Assembly (NCBI RefSeq): GCF_015712165.1
Contig: NZ_JADPZX010000001.1
Location: 1,178,001-1,242,000, forward strand
Source of the DNA: Streptomyces spinoverrucosus
GTDB lineage: Bacteria > Actinomycetota > Actinomycetes > Streptomycetales > Streptomycetaceae
Length of the DNA: 64,000 nucleotides
Direction: 5' to 3'
Below, one piece after another: positions 1 to 9,130 of this stretch; position 1 is the stretch's first letter; every line of letters begins with the position of its first letter. The notes beneath the pieces were generated by a model. It worked only from the letters and a program-made list of their open reading frames with translations. It was not told the DNA's origin and did no database searches. The translations under genes and the position numbers were made by a program.

Positions 1-940
1 CGAAGGTGCGCCGGTTGACCGGCAGCCCGGCCGCCCGTGCCCTGGGCAGCAACTGCCGTGCGGGTACGACGCCACTGACCAGGTCCGTCAGCAGGCTCTG
101 CGCCGACTGCTCCTCCCAGCTGCCCGACGGCCCGCCGAGCATGCGGTGCAGCACGAGGGCCTCGGCGGCGCGGTCGGCGAGCAGTCGCCCGGCGGCGGTG
201 TCACCCCGGTAACCGCACAGCACGATCCGTCCCCACTGCTCCCCGCGCCCGCTCAGCTCGGCGCGGATCCAGCCGTCGCCCTCGCCGCCGCCGGCCTGGC
301 GGGCGATGCGCTCCCAGTCGCGCAGCACGTCGTCGACGGCCGGCCGCTCCCCCGCCGTGGCGAGGACGCGGTGGGCGAGGTTGGTGACGACGACGGGGCA
401 GGCGCTGTGCCGGGCCACCTCGTCGAGCAGGCGTTGCAAGGGGGCGCCGGAGGTGATCAGCGCGGTGAGTTCGGTGCGTACCGCCTCGGAGAGGCTGACG
501 GCGGCGAACTTCCGCCGCACCAGCCGGGACTGGACCTCCTCGGTGAGCTCGGCGAAGGGGAAGGGGCGGTGCAGGACGACCATGGGCAGCCCGCACCGCT
601 CGGCGACCCGCCGCATCGCGTCCGGCGCGGCGGGGAAGGCGCGGCCGAGGCCGAGGACGACGGCCGCCGCCTCCGCGCGGTGCAGCGACCGGACGTACTC
701 GGCCTGCTTGTCCGGGTCACCGGCGAGCAGGACGCCGGTGGTGAGGACCATCTCGCCGCCGCTGAGCATCACTCCGACGTCGGCGGCCTCGGCGACGTGC
801 ACCCAGCGCACCGGCCGGTCCAACTGGCTCGCGCCGGCCACCACTTCGGGCTCCCCGGCGAGCACCCGTTCCAGGGTGAGGACCTGTCGGACGGACAGGG
901 CCGGTGCCAGGGGCTCCCAGGACTCCAGGGGGGTGGTCAT
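1..940 (-). CDS. PucR-family transcriptional regulator, N-terminal part (runs off the left edge)
   Basis: Reading the minus strand from ATG at 940 gives an open frame of 313 codons that leaves the window at base 1, so only the N-terminal part is visible. Residues 14-130 look like the PucR N-terminal domain (SVRQVLTLERVLAGEPEVV, then VRWVHVAEAADVGVMLSGGEMVLTTG). This is followed by the middle sensor-like region (LTALITSGAPLQRLLDEVA, then ACPVVVTNLAHRVLATAG). The C-terminal HTH expected in this family lies outside the window. PucR-type proteins commonly activate purine or pyrimidine catabolism. The neighbouring aminotransferase and beta-ureidopropionase on the same strand suggest it controls them or forms part of that catabolic locus. 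The family call is fairly secure; the target is inferred. Confidence 0.8.
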   Translation of the reverse strand, partial: MTTPLESWEPLAPALSVRQVLTLERVLAGEPEVVAGASQLDRPVRWVHVAEAADVGVMLSGGEMVLTTGVLLAGDPDKQAEYVRSLHRAEAAAVVLGLGRAFPAAPDAMRRVAERCGLPMVVLHRPFPFAELTEEVQSRLVRRKFAAVSLSEAVRTELTALITSGAPLQRLLDEVARHSACPVVVTNLAHRVLATAGERPAVDDVLRDWERIARQAGGGEGDGWIRAELSGRGEQWGRIVLCGYRGDTAAGRLLADRAAEALVLHRMLGGPSGSWEEQSAQSLLTDLVSGVVPARQLLPRARAAGLPVNRRTF

Positions 941-967
941 GGCGGCGCTCCCTTGCTCTGCCCGGTG

Positions 968-2254
968 CTAGCTGATGCTCCTCAGGGCGCGTTCGAGGAC
1001 GGCGGCGCCCTCCTCGGCCTCCGCGACGGTCAGGGACAGTGGCGGTGCGACGCGCAGGGCGCTGGTGTTGTGCCCGCCGCCCTTGCCGATGAGCAGTCCG
1101 CCCTCGCGGGCCGCCTCCAGCACGGCGGACGCGGCCTGTGGATCCGCCTCGTCCGTGCCCGGCCGTGCCACCTCGATGCCGATCATCAGCCCGCGCCCCC
1201 GCACCTCACGTACGGCGGGCACCTGCGCGGCGACGGCCCGCAACCGCTCGATCAGCAGTCCGCCGACCCGCCGGGCGTTGCCCTGGAGGTCGTGTTCCAG
1301 CAGGTACGCGAGGTTGGCGAGGCCCGCGGCCATGGTGATCTGGGTGCCGCCGAAGGTCGAGATGCTGTTGGCGTCGAGGCAGTTCATGATCTCGGCGCGG
1401 GCGACGACCCCGCCGATGGACATGCCGTTGCCGATGCCCTTGGCGAAGGTGAGCATGTCCGGCGGTCCGCTGCTGCCGTGCGCCTGCCAGCCCCAGAAGT
1501 GATCGCCGGTACGACCCCAGCCGGTCTGCACCTCGTCGGAGATCCAGAGGATGCCGCGCTCGTTGAGCACCTCGCGGAAACGGGCGTACAGCCCGTCCGG
1601 CGGTGAGGTGAAGCCGCCGACGCCCTGGATGGGCTCGGCGATCAGCGCGGCGGGCGGGCGGGTGTGGCCGAGCAGGTCGGTGAGGTCCTCGACGCAGGCC
1701 GCGACGAACTCGTCGTCGCTCAGGCCGGCGTACGGCCCTCGGGTGCGTACGCCGCCGTGGACGTACAGCGTCTGCAGCGGGGACAGCGAGGTCGGTGACC
1801 AGCCGCGGTTGCCGGTGATGCCGACGGCGCTGAAGGAACGGCCGTGGTAGCTGTTGCGCATCGCCAGGATCGTGTTGCTGCGGCGGTACGTCGTGGCCAG
1901 CAGCAGGGCCGTGTCGTTGGCCTCCGTGCCGGAGGTGGTGAAGAAGACACGCGCGTCGGGGATGCCGCTCAACTGGGCGATGCGCTCGGCGAGTTCGACC
2001 ATGGGGCGGTTGAGGTACAGGGTGGACGAGTGGATGATCCGCCCGGCCTGTTCGCTCACCGCCTTGGTCACCTCGGGCAGGGCGTGCGCGGTCATCGTGG
2101 TGAGGATGCCGCCGAAGAAGTCGAGATACCGCCGTCCGGCGGCGTCCCAGACGTGCCGGCCCTCGCCGTGGGTGATCTCGATCGGCTCGTCGTAGTAGAG
2201 GGCGAGCCAGTCGGGGAGCACGGCCCGGTGGCGTCCGAGCAGGTCCTTGGTCAC
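968..2254 (-). CDS. Class III (PLP-dependent) aminotransferase
   Basis: A 428-residue fold-type I aminotransferase. The visible features are the TSGTEAND phosphate-binding turn (about residues 107-114), the cofactor Asp in ISDEVQTGWGRTG (about D240), and the PLP lysine in TFAKGIGNGMSIGG (about K272). I chose the GTG start at 2254, which overlaps the TGA of the upstream beta-ureidopropionase (GTGA); the longer reading from 2308 would run far into that gene. Placed after a beta-ureidopropionase, a beta-alanine or beta-aminoisobutyrate:2-oxoacid transaminase is the natural role, giving a semialdehyde in reductive pyrimidine breakdown. That substrate is inferred from context, not from sequence. 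Confidence 0.88.
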   Translation of the reverse strand: MTKDLLGRHRAVLPDWLALYYDEPIEITHGEGRHVWDAAGRRYLDFFGGILTTMTAHALPEVTKAVSEQAGRIIHSSTLYLNRPMVELAERIAQLSGIPDARVFFTTSGTEANDTALLLATTYRRSNTILAMRNSYHGRSFSAVGITGNRGWSPTSLSPLQTLYVHGGVRTRGPYAGLSDDEFVAACVEDLTDLLGHTRPPAALIAEPIQGVGGFTSPPDGLYARFREVLNERGILWISDEVQTGWGRTGDHFWGWQAHGSSGPPDMLTFAKGIGNGMSIGGVVARAEIMNCLDANSISTFGGTQITMAAGLANLAYLLEHDLQGNARRVGGLLIERLRAVAAQVPAVREVRGRGLMIGIEVARPGTDEADPQAASAVLEAAREGGLLIGKGGGHNTSALRVAPPLSLTVAEAEEGAAVLERALRSIS

Positions 2255-3093
2255 GGCTGCACCAGCCCTTCGTAGGCGTCGGGACGGCGGTCGCGGTAGA
2301 AGGCCCACTGCTGCCGGACCTCTTCGATGACGTCGAAGTCGAGGTCGCGCACGACGAGTTCCTCGGTCTTGTCGTCGGCGATCTCACCCACGAACTGCCC
2401 GCGTGGGTCGACGAAGTAGCTGCTGCCGTAGAAGTCGTTGTCGCCGTACTCCTCGACCCCGACCCGGTTGATCGCGGCGACGAAGTACTCGTTGGCGACG
2501 GCCGCCGCGGGCTGCTCCAGCCGCCACAGATAGGCGGACAGGCCCCGGTGGGTGGCGGACGGGTTGTACACCAACTGGGCTCCGTTCAGGCCGAGTTGCC
2601 GCCAGCCCTCCGGGAAGTGGCGGTCGTAGCAGATGTAGACGCCCACCTTGCCGACCGCGGTGTCGAAGACGGGCCAGCCGAGGTTTCCCGGTTTGAAGTA
2701 GTACTTCTCCCAGAAGCCCTTCACCTGCGGGATGTGGTGCTTGCGGTACTTGCCGAGGTAGGTGCCGTCCGCGTCGATCACGGCCGCGGTGTTGTAGTAG
2801 AAACCGGACTGCTCGACCTCGAACACCGGCACCACGATCACCATGCCGGTCTCGCGGGCCAGGGCCCGCATACGACGCACGGTCGGCCCGTCCGGCACCG
2901 GCTCGGCCCACCGGTAGTGCTCCGGCTCCTGGACCTGACAGAAGTAGGGGGCGTTGAAGACTTCCTGGAACCCGATGACCTTGGCGCCCTGCCGGGCCGC
3001 CTCGCGGGCGTGCTCCTCGTGTTTCGCCACCATGGACTCGGTGTCGCCGGTCCAGGTGGCCTGGACCAGAGCGGCACGGACGACGTTCGCCAT
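2251..3093 (-). CDS. Beta-ureidopropionase / N-carbamoyl-beta-alanine amidohydrolase (nitrilase superfamily)
   Basis: A 280-residue carbon-nitrogen hydrolase with the complete nitrilase-superfamily triad: Glu44 in GFQEVFNAPYF, Lys118 in KYRKHHIP and nucleophile Cys155 in YICYDRHFPEGWR. The CYDRHFPE context and the length fit beta-ureidopropionase-type amidases, which turn N-carbamoyl-beta-alanine into beta-alanine, CO2 and ammonia. The protein is cytoplasmic with no signal peptide. It is the first gene of an operon, since its stop overlaps the GTG of the aminotransferase. A promoter-like element with an inverted repeat precedes it. A general N-carbamoyl-amino-acid hydrolase acting on hydantoin products is the alternative. 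Confidence 0.88.
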   Translation of the reverse strand: MANVVRAALVQATWTGDTESMVAKHEEHAREAARQGAKVIGFQEVFNAPYFCQVQEPEHYRWAEPVPDGPTVRRMRALARETGMVIVVPVFEVEQSGFYYNTAAVIDADGTYLGKYRKHHIPQVKGFWEKYYFKPGNLGWPVFDTAVGKVGVYICYDRHFPEGWRQLGLNGAQLVYNPSATHRGLSAYLWRLEQPAAAVANEYFVAAINRVGVEEYGDNDFYGSSYFVDPRGQFVGEIADDKTEELVVRDLDFDVIEEVRQQWAFYRDRRPDAYEGLVQP

Positions 3094-3120
3094 GAGCTGC
3101 TCCTTCGACGGGACGTCAGC

Positions 3121-3184
3121 GCCTCTACGCCCGTAGAGCGGGCGGTAGAGGCACGAACGTATGCCTAGGTGAAGGCCTTGCCAA
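3121..3184 (-). promoter_or_regulatory. Promoter with inverted repeat upstream of beta-ureidopropionase
   Basis: On the minus strand TTGGCA (3184-3179) is followed after 17 nt by TACGTT (3161-3156), a plausible -35/-10 pair. Just downstream is a large inverted repeat, GCCTCTACGCCCG / CGGGCGGTAGAGGC (3121-3133 and 3139-3152), with a nested CTCTAC-N4-GTAGAG. The repeat sits over the likely transcription start about 30-60 nt before the ATG at 3093, as expected for an operator. The bound factor is unknown; the nearby PucR-type regulator is a candidate. Confidence 0.45.
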
Positions 3185-3248
3185 GACCATCGTCGTTAAC
3201 CCGCGGGGTCGGCGCTGTTTCACACCCCTGTGGGTGATCGCCGGGCGG

Positions 3249-5108
3249 TCACGTCGTGAGACCGGCGACACGCAGGGCGTGGACGAGATCCCAGTGCCGC
3301 TCGGCGGATACGCCCTGCGCGGCCTCCAGGAGCAGCGGCACCAGGGTCTGCGGGTCGGGCTCGGCGCTGCGCGCGGCCTCCTCGGGGGTGCGGACGCGGA
3401 CGTACGCGTCCAGCAGCGCGCGGACCTCGCGGCGGCGGCCCTCGTGGGCCAGCCCGAGCACGGCCCGGCCGATCTCGTCCGCCGGCCGCCCCACCCCCTG
3501 CCGCAGGATCTGCTCCGCGTCGACGTCCCGGCCCGCCGCGACCAGCGCGTCCGCCGCGGCGACCAGCTGCTCGGCGGGCAGCGAGGCGGCCTCCCACAGC
3601 AGCGTCGCCCAGTCGGCGCCGAGGCCGGCGCGTTCCATTTCGGCGGCGAGCAGCGGGAAGCGGGCGGCGGGCCAGTACGCGGCCTCGACCAGCAGGACGT
3701 GCGCCTCTCCCGTGCGCCCCTCGCCGCGCAGCCGCACCAGCGTCTCGACCACCCCGGCCACCTCCCGCCACGCCGCCGCGTCCACCGGCTCGACCTGCGG
3801 CTGCGACCCCTCGACCGCTTCTTCTGCCACCCCGGCGAAGCGCGCGCCGCGCGGGCTACGACCGGTGGTGGCCTCCGGAGCGGGCAGCACCGGTACGGCA
3901 CCCGGGGGTACGACGGTGGGGGCGCCCTCCTCCTCGACCATCCCGGCGAACCGCGCACCGCCACGGCGGCGTTTACGCGACTTGGGGGCGGGGCGGGGGG
4001 AGTCGGGGGCAGGGGTCGGGGCGGAGGCGGCGGGTTGCGGGCGCGGCACGTTGGGCGGGGTCGGGTCGGGGGGCGCTGCGTTGCGCGGGATCAGGTCGGG
4101 GGGAGCCGGTTGCGGGGGGTCGGGGGTGGGGGCTGGGGCGTAGGCGGTGGGATGCGAGCGCTCGGGGGGTGGGGCTGGGGCGTAGGCGGTCGGGTGCGGG
4201 GCCTCGGGGGGCGGCGGGGCGTAGGCAGGCGGCTGCGGGCCCTCGGGTGCTGGGGCGTAAGCGGGAGGCGGGGCCTCGTGGGCCGGGGCCCAGTCGTGGG
4301 CGGTGCGCTGCCGGGCCGCCTCGGCGCGAGCCGGGTCAAAGGCCGCCCCATGCCGGCCCTCATGCGCCGGGAGGGAGCCATGGGCGCCGCGCTGCCGGGT
4401 CTCGTCGGCGCGAGCCGGGTCGTACGCCGCCCGCCGTTGGCCCTCGGGGGCCGGGGCCCAGTCATGGGCGTGCTCGGAGGCTTGGGCGGCCCGGGGGTCG
4501 TATGGATCGGGCTCCGTCGGCCGTACGGGTGCCTGGCCCTGCCTCTCCCCCGGGGCCCGCGGCCGGATCAGCTGGGCGCCCCGTACCTGGCCGCCCACCG
4601 ACCGTCGGGCCAACTCGGCCATGCGCCACCGGAGTTCGGCGCAGCGCGCGGTCGCGCGGTCATGGTCGTCGCGGGCCCACGCGAGATCGAGGCGGACGGC
4701 GTCGGCGTCCTCCTGGGACGTGGCGGCGGGCAGCAACCGCCCCAACTCCGCGAGCCGTTCCGCGGCGTACCGCTGCTCGCGGAGCATGACGTCGAGCCGG
4801 TCGCCGAGGGCGTCCCGACCGCCGGGCCGGGTGTCGTACGCGATGAGCGCGGCGGCGTGCAGGGAGCGCGCCGGCTCCTTCTCGGGGGTGGCGACCTCGG
4901 GACCGTACTCAGCGGCAAGGTCCTGCAGCAGCGCCTCGACCACGTCCCACGGCGGCACCTCACGCCCGTCGAGGCAGGCCTGCATGCCCTCCGGGTCGCG
5001 CTGCCAGAACACCGCGCACCAGCCGACGTCCTGATCCAGGCGCGCCAGCAAACCGTTCAGGTAGTTCGCGAACTCCCGTACCTGAGCCGGGAGTTGTTCC
5101 ACTGCCAT
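3249..5108 (-). CDS. Pro/Ala-rich hypothetical protein with helical N- and C-terminal domains
   Basis: A 619-residue protein I cannot assign to a function. Residues 1-65 form a compact helical domain (REFANYLNGLLARLDQD, then AVFWQRDPEGMQACLDG) resembling a degenerate XRE-like fold. Residues 70-180 are charged and probably coiled coil. Residues 190-430 are low complexity with imperfect repeats of the types AYAPAP, HDWAPA and DPARA. Two RGARFAG motifs follow (about 410 and 445), and the last 170 residues are TPR-like helices (AEQILRQGVGR, REVRALLDAY). I prefer the ATG at 5108, preceded by GGGGG, over a TTG at 5135. Long Pro-rich proteins like this are common in Streptomyces and often linked to scaffolding, which is only a guess here. 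Confidence 0.72.
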   Translation of the reverse strand: MAVEQLPAQVREFANYLNGLLARLDQDVGWCAVFWQRDPEGMQACLDGREVPPWDVVEALLQDLAAEYGPEVATPEKEPARSLHAAALIAYDTRPGGRDALGDRLDVMLREQRYAAERLAELGRLLPAATSQEDADAVRLDLAWARDDHDRATARCAELRWRMAELARRSVGGQVRGAQLIRPRAPGERQGQAPVRPTEPDPYDPRAAQASEHAHDWAPAPEGQRRAAYDPARADETRQRGAHGSLPAHEGRHGAAFDPARAEAARQRTAHDWAPAHEAPPPAYAPAPEGPQPPAYAPPPPEAPHPTAYAPAPPPERSHPTAYAPAPTPDPPQPAPPDLIPRNAAPPDPTPPNVPRPQPAASAPTPAPDSPRPAPKSRKRRRGGARFAGMVEEEGAPTVVPPGAVPVLPAPEATTGRSPRGARFAGVAEEAVEGSQPQVEPVDAAAWREVAGVVETLVRLRGEGRTGEAHVLLVEAAYWPAARFPLLAAEMERAGLGADWATLLWEAASLPAEQLVAAADALVAAGRDVDAEQILRQGVGRPADEIGRAVLGLAHEGRRREVRALLDAYVRVRTPEEAARSAEPDPQTLVPLLLEAAQGVSAERHWDLVHALRVAGLTT

Positions 5109-5258
5109 CGCGCAACCCCCGTAAGGACCGGACAACTCCGGGCCGTAGACAACACCAGCCGTGTTACGGACTCGCTACGGGAAGTTTTCCGAGGGAACGC
5201 GGAGGACTCAGATCAGCCACGCTCCGGCGGTGACATCAGCCATGTTCCGGTAAAGGCG

Positions 5259-5510
5259 TCAGACCGCCACCGGCGCACAGGCTCCGGCCAGTTCGTCCAT
5301 GGACAGGCCGAGCGCACGGGCCAGCGCGGCCACCGTGAAGAAGGCCGGCGTCGGGGCGCGGCCGGTCTCGATCTTGCGGAGTGTCTCCGCGGAGATGCCC
5401 GCCTCGGCCGCCACCTCGGCCATGCTGCGGCCGCCACGGGCCTCGCGCAGCAGTTGTCCGAGCCGCTCGCCGCGTTGGCGTTCTTCGGGAGTGAGAGGGG
5501 TGCGCACCAT
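5259..5510 (-). CDS. Small XRE-family HTH regulator
   Basis: An 83-residue protein that is essentially one Cro/C1-type helix-turn-helix domain: LGQLLREARGGRSMAEVA, then GISAETLRKIETGRAPTPAFFTVAALARALGLSMDELA. It lacks a sensor domain. It is divergently transcribed from the methionine aminopeptidase gene with only 32 bp between the two start codons. A TACCGGTA palindrome in that gap is a likely operator, so it probably represses itself and its neighbour. The family is clear; the ligand, if any, is unknown. Confidence 0.85.
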   Translation of the reverse strand: MVRTPLTPEERQRGERLGQLLREARGGRSMAEVAAEAGISAETLRKIETGRAPTPAFFTVAALARALGLSMDELAGACAPVAV

Positions 5511-5542
5511 GCCACCATTCTAATACCGGTATAGTAATTGGC
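5511..5542. promoter_or_regulatory. Compact divergent, probably leaderless, promoter pair with palindrome
   Basis: The whole 32-bp gap between the XRE and map start codons holds both promoters. On the plus strand TATAGT (5530-5535) lies 7 nt before the map ATG at 5543. On the minus strand TAGAAT (5523-5518) lies 7 nt before the XRE ATG at 5510. Such spacing predicts leaderless mRNAs on both sides. The perfect 8-bp palindrome TACCGGTA (5524-5531) lies between and partly inside the -10 elements, so one bound repressor dimer could shut both promoters. Confidence 0.55.
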
Positions 5543-6310
5543 ATGGTGGAGCTGAAGACAGACACATCGATCGACGCCATGTACGAGGCGGGCCAGGTCG
5601 TCGGCCGCGCCCTCACGGCCGTGCGCGAGGCCGCCGCCGTGGGCGTGACCCTGCTGGAGCTGGACGAGGTGGCCCGCGAGGTGCTGCGCGAGGCCGGCGC
5701 GAAGTCGCCCTTCCTCGGCTATCGCCCCTCCTTCGCGCCCACACCCTTCCCGGCCGTCATCTGCACCTCGGTGAACGACGCGATCGTGCACGGCATCCCG
5801 ACCCGCTACCGGCTGCGCGACGGCGACCTGGTCTCCGTCGACTGCGGCGCCGAGCTGGGCGGCTGGGTGGGCGACTCGGCGATCAGCTTCGTCGTCGGCC
5901 GCCCCCGCCCGGCCGACCTGCGGCTGATCGAGACGGCCGAACGCGCCCTCGCGGCCGGCATCGAGGCGGCGGTCGTCGGCAACCGCATCGGCGACATCGC
6001 CCACGCCATCGGCACGGTCTGCCGCAAGGCCGGTTACGGCATCATGGACGGCTTCGGCGGCCACGGCATCGGCCGCCGTATGCACGAGGACCCCTCGGTC
6101 CCGAACGAGGGCCGCCCGGGACGGGGCCTCCCCCTGCGCAAGGGCATGGTCCTGGCCATCGAGCCCATGCTCATCGCCGGCGGCCGCGACGACTTCCACG
6201 CCTCCCCCGACGGCTGGACCCTGCGCACCACCGACGGCTCCCAAGCGGCCCACGCGGAACACACGGTGGCGATCACGGAAACGGGACCTCGCATCCTCAC
6301 GGCCAGGTGA
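5543..6310 (+). CDS. map: Type I methionine aminopeptidase
   Basis: A 255-residue metallopeptidase that removes the initiator methionine from nascent proteins in the cytosol. All metal ligands of the pita-bread fold are visible: Asp100 (SVDCGAE), Asp111 (GWVGDSA), His174 (GGHGIGR), Glu207 (LAIEPML) and Glu239 (AEHTVAI), with the substrate-side His83 in VHGIPT. There is no N-terminal zinc-finger extension. Streptomyces usually carry more than one map gene. This one, paired head to head with an XRE regulator and apparently leaderless, looks like the accessory, regulated copy rather than the one in the ribosomal-protein operon. Confidence 0.93.
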   Translation: MVELKTDTSIDAMYEAGQVVGRALTAVREAAAVGVTLLELDEVAREVLREAGAKSPFLGYRPSFAPTPFPAVICTSVNDAIVHGIPTRYRLRDGDLVSVDCGAELGGWVGDSAISFVVGRPRPADLRLIETAERALAAGIEAAVVGNRIGDIAHAIGTVCRKAGYGIMDGFGGHGIGRRMHEDPSVPNEGRPGRGLPLRKGMVLAIEPMLIAGGRDDFHASPDGWTLRTTDGSQAAHAEHTVAITETGPRILTAR

Positions 6311-6455
6311 GGCTCCAAATCCCGCGTCCGTAGGCGCCTCCACATGCCACCGGCCCCCGATCGTGCCAGGGTGTTGAGCAGCGCACCCGTCACGCATAGC
6401 CGCGCAGCGCACGGGAACCCGTGCACACCGGTACGCCGATCAGCGAAACGGAACT

Positions 6456-8993
6456 GTGATGACCAGCGGCTTCCCCGGCCCGGAGGGCATGAACTCGGAC
6501 CCGTTCGGAGAATTCCTGGCCCGCTTCTTCGGCGGGCCCCGCCCAGGACCCCGCCAGATCGACATCGGCCGCCTGCTCAGTCAGCCGGCCCGGGACCTGG
6601 TGCGCGGCGCTGCCCAGTACGCCGCCGAGCACGGCAGCCGGGATCTGGACACCCAGCACCTGCTGCGCGCGGCCCTCGCCAACGAACCGACCCGCAGCCT
6701 GCTGAGCCGCGCCGGCGCGGACCCCGACAGTCTGGCGTCGGAGATCGACGAGCGCTCGGGCCCGGTCCAGCACCCGCAGGGCGAGGTCCCGCCGCCCACC
6801 TCGCTGTCGCTCACCCCGGCCGTCAAACGCGCCCTGCTGGACGCGCACGACCTGGCCCGGGCGAGCGGCACCGGTTACATCGGCCCCGAGCACGTGCTCA
6901 GCGCGCTCGCCGCCAACCCGGACTCCGCCGCCGGGCACATCCTCAACGCGGCCCGCTTTGCCCCCTCCGGCCTGCCGCCCGAGGCCCCGGACGTCACGCA
7001 GGCCCGCCCCGAGCATCCCCGCCAGGCGGCCACGCCGACCGTCGACAAGTTCGGCCGCGATCTCACCGAGCTGGCCCGGCAGGGCCGTATCGACCCGGTG
7101 ATCGGGCGGGACGAGGAGATCGAGCAGACGATCGAGGTGCTCTCCCGGCGCGGCAAGAACAACCCCGTGCTCATCGGTGACGCCGGGGTCGGCAAGACCG
7201 CGATCGTGGAGGGGCTGGCGCAGCGGATCGCCGACGGTGACGTGCCCGACGTACTGATCGGGCGGCGCGTGGTCGCCCTGGACCTGCCCGGGGTGGTCGC
7301 CGGAACCCGTTACCGGGGCGACTTCGAGGAGCGCCTGAACAACATCGTGGGCGAGATCCGCGCCAACTCCGACCGCCTGATCATCTTCATCGACGAGCTG
7401 CACACCGTCGTGGGCGCGGGTGGCGGTGGCGAGGGCGGCTCCATGGACGCGAGCAACATCCTCAAGCCCGCCCTGGCCCGCGGCGAGCTGCACATCGTCG
7501 GCGCCACCACCCTGGAGGAGTACCGCCGGATCGAGAAGGACGCGGCGCTCGCCCGCCGTTTCCAGCCGATCCTGGTCCCGGAGCCGACCGCCGGGGACGC
7601 CATCGAGATCCTGCGCGGCTTGCAGGACCGCTACGAGGCCCACCACCAGGTCCGCTACACGGACCAGGCACTCGTCGCCGCCGTCGAGCTGTCCGACCGC
7701 TATCTCACCGACCGGCGCCTGCCCGACAAGGCCATCGACCTGATCGACCAGGCGGGCGCGCGGGTGCGGCTGCGCGCCCGCACCAAGGGCACGGACGTAC
7801 GGGCCATGGAACGGGAGGCCGAGCAGCTGGCCCGGGACAAGGACCAGGCGGTGGCCGCCGAGCAGTACGAGCAGGCCACGCAGCTGCGGGACCGGATCAT
7901 GGAGCTGAAGCGGCGGATCTCCGAGGCCACCGGCGACGACCAGGCCGACGAGGGACAGAACCTGGAGGTCACCGCCGAGGCCATCGCCGAGGTGGTGTCC
8001 CGGCAGACCGGCATCCCGGTGAGCAGGCTGACCGAGGAGGAGAAGGAACGGCTGCTCGGCCTGGAGGAACACCTGCACGAGCGGGTCGTGGGCCAGGAAG
8101 AGGCGGTCCGGGTCGTCTCCGAGGCGGTCATGCGCTCGCGCGCCGGGCTCGCCAGCCCCGACCGGCCGATCGGCAGCTTCCTGTTCCTCGGGCCGACCGG
8201 TGTCGGCAAGACGGAGCTGGCGCGCGCCCTGGCCGAGGCGCTGTTCGGCAGCGAGGAGCGGATGGTCCGCCTCGACATGAGCGAGTACCAGGAACGGCAC
8301 ACCGTCAGCCGCCTGGTGGGGGCGCCGCCCGGATACGTCGGGCACGAGGAGGCCGGGCAGCTCACCGAGGTCGTGCGCCGGCACCCGTACTCACTGCTGC
8401 TGCTCGACGAGGTGGAGAAGGCGCACCCCGACGTCTTCAACATCCTGTTGCAGGTCCTCGACGACGGTCGCCTCACCGACTCCCAGGGCCGCACGGTCGA
8501 CTTCACCAACACGGTGATCGTGATGACCAGCAACCTCGGCTCCGAGGCGATCACCCGGCGGGGCGCGGGAATCGGCTTCGGCGCGGGTGGCACCGAGGCG
8601 GACGAGGAGGCGCGGCGTGAGCAGATCCTGCGGCCGCTGCGCGAGCACTTCCGGCCGGAGTTCCTCAACCGGATCGACGAGATCGTCTACTTCCGCCAGC
8701 TCACGCCGGACCAGCTGCACCGCATCACCAACCTGCTGCTGGACCGCACCCGCCGGCTGATGCAGGCCCAGGGCATCGCGGTCGAGTTCACCGACCCGGC
8801 CGTCGACTGGCTGGCCCGCCAGGGCTACCAGCCGGAGTACGGCGCCCGCCCGCTGCGCCGCACCATCCAACGCGAGGTCGACAACGAGCTCTCCCGCCTC
8901 CTCCTCGACGGCCGGGTGCGGGAGGGCGACCGGGTGCGGGTGGACACGGAGGACGGCAGGCTGACGTTCCAAACCGAGAACGCGCCCGCGTAG
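6456..8993 (+). CDS. ClpC-type AAA+ unfoldase (Clp protease ATP-binding subunit)
   Basis: An 845-residue Hsp100 protein. Order of parts: a Gly/Pro-rich N-terminal tail (residues 1-35), a double Clp_N repeat (about 40-190), AAA1 with Walker A GDAGVGKT (about 240) and Walker B IIFIDELH, a UVR-like middle coiled coil ([15 protein letters not shown], about 467), AAA2 with [11 protein letters not shown] (about 578) and sensor/arginine motifs ([12 protein letters not shown]), and a ClpB-D2-like small domain. The UVR motif marks it as ClpC rather than ClpB. It unfolds substrates for ClpP. The N-terminal tail differs from housekeeping ClpC1, so this is probably a second, specialised ClpC. GTG at 6456 and ATG at 6459 are both possible starts. 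Confidence 0.92.
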   Translation: MMTSGFPGPEGMNSDPFGEFLARFFGGPRPGPRQIDIGRLLSQPARDLVRGAAQYAAEHGSRDLDTQHLLRAALANEPTRSLLSRAGADPDSLASEIDERSGPVQHPQGEVPPPTSLSLTPAVKRALLDAHDLARASGTGYIGPEHVLSALAANPDSAAGHILNAARFAPSGLPPEAPDVTQARPEHPRQAATPTVDKFGRDLTELARQGRIDPVIGRDEEIEQTIEVLSRRGKNNPVLIGDAGVGKTAIVEGLAQRIADGDVPDVLIGRRVVALDLPGVVAGTRYRGDFEERLNNIVGEIRANSDRLIIFIDELHTVVGAGGGGEGGSMDASNILKPALARGELHIVGATTLEEYRRIEKDAALARRFQPILVPEPTAGDAIEILRGLQDRYEAHHQVRYTDQALVAAVELSDRYLTDRRLPDKAIDLIDQAGARVRLRARTKGTDVRAMEREAEQLARDKDQAVAAEQYEQATQLRDRIMELKRRISEATGDDQADEGQNLEVTAEAIAEVVSRQTGIPVSRLTEEEKERLLGLEEHLHERVVGQEEAVRVVSEAVMRSRAGLASPDRPIGSFLFLGPTGVGKTELARALAEALFGSEERMVRLDMSEYQERHTVSRLVGAPPGYVGHEEAGQLTEVVRRHPYSLLLLDEVEKAHPDVFNILLQVLDDGRLTDSQGRTVDFTNTVIVMTSNLGSEAITRRGAGIGFGAGGTEADEEARREQILRPLREHFRPEFLNRIDEIVYFRQLTPDQLHRITNLLLDRTRRLMQAQGIAVEFTDPAVDWLARQGYQPEYGARPLRRTIQREVDNELSRLLLDGRVREGDRVRVDTEDGRLTFQTENAPA

Positions 8994-9010
8994 CCGGCAC
9001 CGCGAACGCG

Positions 9011-9057
9011 ACCGTGCAAGCAGGTCCGGGAACGCCACCGTGCAAGCAGGTCCGGGA
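9011..9057. repeat. Short direct repeat downstream of the clpC-like gene
   Basis: ACCGTGCAAGCAGGTCCGGG occurs at 9011-9030 and again at 9037-9056 (period 26 bp), between the stop codons of the convergent clpC-like and gamma-glutamyltransferase genes. I see no further copy and no hairpin function; it may be replication slippage. Confidence 0.7.
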
Positions 9058-9130
9058 GCGCGGCGGCGCGAGCGGCACGGACAGCCTGGCCGCGCGGCCG
9101 CGCCAGTGGTGCAGCGCGGCCGCGCGAGTG

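Noticed and set aside
146..1606. Long plus-strand frame across the PucR and aminotransferase genes
   Set aside because: It covers two well-supported minus-strand genes and shows no domain.
3234..5534. 766-aa plus-strand frame rich in Gly/Arg
   Set aside because: Low-complexity antisense of the Pro/Ala-rich gene; the minus frame has better start, ribosome site and domain-like ends.
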